Below, one piece after another: positions 62,441 through 64,000 of a stretch of 64,000 bases of DNA; position 1 is the stretch's first letter, and each line of letters opens with the position of its first letter. Origin of the DNA: Ruegeria pomeroyi DSS-3 (GTDB lineage: Bacteria > Pseudomonadota > Alphaproteobacteria > Rhodobacterales > Rhodobacteraceae). Under the pieces are notes generated by a model, which saw only the letters and a list, made by a program, of their open reading frames with translations, was not told the origin of the DNA and did no database searches. Made by a program: the position numbers and the translations under genes. The stretch lies in assembly GCF_000011965.2 (NCBI RefSeq), contig NC_006569.1, positions 310,001 to 374,000 of the forward strand, in the 5' to 3' direction.

Positions 62441-64000
62441 TCAATGATTGTTGCGCAAGGTGTGTTTGCGGGCGATATCCTGGTGCTCAGTGGCCTGTTT
62501 CAGCACCATACCCTCCGAAAACTGTGTGACGGATTGCCGGAAGATGTCTTGCCATGGCGACTGGCTTTGCGGGATGGGAAAGCCGCCGGCGGCGTCCAAT
62601 CTTTCGCGGCGGCGCGCCATCTCTTCGTCTGAGAGGAGCACATTGACGGATCGCTTGCCCAGATCGACCCGAATGCGGTCACCTGTCTGCAGCAGCGCAA
62701 GCCCCCCACCATCCGCCGCCTCGGGCGATGCATTCAGGATCGAAGCCGATCCGGAGGTTCCCGATTGTCGACCATCCCCGATGCACGGGAGCGCCCGTAC
62801 ACCCTGCTTGATCAGATAGCTGGGCGGGCGCATGTTCACGACCTCTGCACCGCCGGGATATCCCTTTGGCCCAGCCCCGCGCATCACGAGAATGCAGTTC
62901 GCATCGAGCTTGAGCGCGGGGTTGTCAATCCTGGCGTGAAAATCCTCTGGACCGTCGAAAACGATTGCGCGCCCCTCGAAGGCTTCCGGATCCTCCGGGT
63001 TGGACAAATACCTTTCGCGGAACGCAGCGTCGATGACAGAGGTTTTCATCAAGGCGCTGTCAAACAGGTTCCCCTTCAGATTGAGGAAACCGGCGTTTCG
63101 CATCAAAGCGCGATCGACGGGCCTGATGACGTCGCTATTGGTTGCTTTGATCCCCGCGTAGTTTTCCGCCAACGTCTTGCCATTGGCACCCTTGGCCGCC
63201 GGGTGGGGTATCCTCCCCACTTCCAGAAGCTCTGAAACCACGGCGGGAACGCCGCCTGCTCGATAGAAATCCTCACCAAGATAGGCGCCTGCGGGTTGCA
63301 TGTTGACGAGCAGGGGAATGTTAAAGCCAAGACGCTCCCAGTCGTCGTTCGTCAGATGAATCCCCAGGTGGCGGGCAATCGCGTTCAGGTGGATGGGGGC
63401 GTTGGTCGATCCACCAATCGCCGAACCCAGCACAATCGCGTTTTCAAGGGCCTCGCGAGTCATGATGTCACTGGGCCGCAGGTCTTCGTGAACCATTTCC
63501 ACGATGCGCAGGCCGGTTGCGTATGCCATCTGTCCCCGTTCCCGGTAGGGTGCCGGAATGGCAGCGGCGCCGGGCAACTGCATCCCCAGAACTTCTGCGA
63601 GGGAGTTCATGGTCGATGCGGTTCCCATCGTGTTGCAATATCCCACGGACGGGGCGGACGCGGCGGCAATCTCCAGGAACCCCTTCGCATCGATTTCACC
63701 CGCTGCGAACTTTTGCCGGGCCATCCAGATGGCGGTGCCGGATCCGGCTCGTTCGCCTTCGTGCCAGCCGTTCAGCATCGGCCCGACCGACAATGCGATC
63801 GCGGGAATGTTGACGGTTGCCGCCGCCATGAGCAGGGCCGGCGTGGTCTTGTCGCATCCGATCGTCAGAACGACACCGTCAATCGGATAGCCGAAAAGCG
63901 TCTCGACCAAGCTCAGGTAGGCAAGGTTGCGATCCAGCATTGCGGTTGGTCGTTTGCCGGTCTCCTGGATGGGATGCACCGGGATCTCCAGAGCGATACC
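62441..64000 (-). CDS. IlvD/Edd-family sugar-acid dehydratase, N-terminus cut by the window edge
   Basis: Iron-sulfur dehydratase of the dihydroxy-acid dehydratase family, open to the right edge; about 519 residues are visible of a normal length near 590. The frame continues past the ATG at 63979, reading [45 protein letters not shown] and [20 protein letters not shown] hold cluster cysteines, and [22 protein letters not shown] lies in the C-terminal part. The sequence is closer to arabonate/xylonate-type dehydratases than to IlvD. With kdgK and eda downstream, a hexonate giving 2-keto-3-deoxygluconate is the likely substrate. Confidence 0.88.
   Translation of the reverse strand, partial: GIALEIPVHPIQETGKRPTAMLDRNLAYLSLVETLFGYPIDGVVLTIGCDKTTPALLMAAATVNIPAIALSVGPMLNGWHEGERAGSGTAIWMARQKFAAGEIDAKGFLEIAAASAPSVGYCNTMGTASTMNSLAEVLGMQLPGAAAIPAPYRERGQMAYATGLRIVEMVHEDLRPSDIMTREALENAIVLGSAIGGSTNAPIHLNAIARHLGIHLTNDDWERLGFNIPLLVNMQPAGAYLGEDFYRAGGVPAVVSELLEVGRIPHPAAKGANGKTLAENYAGIKATNSDVIRPVDRALMRNAGFLNLKGNLFDSALMKTSVIDAAFRERYLSNPEDPEAFEGRAIVFDGPEDFHARIDNPALKLDANCILVMRGAGPKGYPGGAEVVNMRPPSYLIKQGVRALPCIGDGRQSGTSGSASILNASPEAADGGGLALLQTGDRIRVDLGKRSVNVLLSDEEMARRRERLDAAGGFPIPQSQSPWQDIFRQSVTQFSEGMVLKQATEHQDIARKHTLRNNH

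Overview
The window looks like a marine Rhodobacterales (Roseobacter-group, Ruegeria-like) genome. Supporting signs are high GC with strong third-position GC, a ParAB plus DnaA-like plasmid module of the Roseobacter type, a psd-pssA-pmtA phospholipid operon, a monomeric NADP isocitrate dehydrogenase, an mdeR-mdeA-mdeB methionine-lyase locus, and many small catabolic operons facing LysR, GntR or AraC regulators. No rRNA, tRNA or CRISPR array was seen. The species and the replicon type (chromosome, chromid or megaplasmid) cannot be settled from the sequence alone.

Layout. 1-9.8 kb: acyl-CoA and quaternary-amine catabolism (partial malonyl-CoA synthetase; GMC oxidoreductase with LysR regulator; an operon of acyl-CoA dehydrogenase, ADP-forming acyl-CoA synthetase, DJ-1-like protein and CaiD-like hydratase facing a GlxA/CdhR-like AraC regulator), which reads best as a gamma-butyrobetaine/carnitine-type pathway. 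9.8-11.9 kb: a DUF1612-like HTH protein and a fold-IV aminotransferase. 12.2-14.3 kb: psd, pssA and pmtA, making phosphatidylethanolamine and its first methylated form. 14.5-20.7 kb: a complete Liv/HAAT-type ABC importer with a hydantoin/Asp-Glu-type racemase and a divergent GntR regulator. 20.7-25.8 kb: a plasmid-type module (IS6 relic, tyrosine recombinase, parB, parA, DnaA-like initiator) with three copies of a TTACCCGYGGGTAA palindrome and iteron-like repeats. 25.8-28.1 kb: tex.

28.5-40.3 kb: a tightly overlapping six-gene operon under a divergent LysR regulator. It holds an MttB-superfamily methyltransferase, a class-III aminotransferase, two dimethylglycine/sarcosine-dehydrogenase paralogues, a ThDP enzyme and a frameshifted FAD dehydrogenase. 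The gene set suggests stepwise N-demethylation of an unknown quaternary amine and then processing of the freed amine, and it is the most attractive candidate for an undescribed pathway. 41.5-50.2 kb: icd, a Tat-exported amidohydrolase, and mdeR-mdeA-mdeB, which turns methionine into methanethiol and 2-oxobutyrate and then decarboxylates the latter. 50.3-55.9 kb: housekeeping and hypothetical genes (CHMI-like isomerase, VOC protein, rRNA methyltransferase, Crp/Fnr regulator with DUF4202, nitronate monooxygenase, LysR).

56-60.5 kb: a scar region with IS110 and IS5 relics, then an accessory cassette of a HlyC-like acyltransferase lacking the usual catalytic His, an Imm11-type immunity protein, an exported protein and a broken gene. 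60.5-64 kb: a sugar-acid Entner-Doudoroff operon (IlvD/Edd-family dehydratase, KDG kinase, KDPG aldolase, methylglyoxal synthase) running off the right edge.
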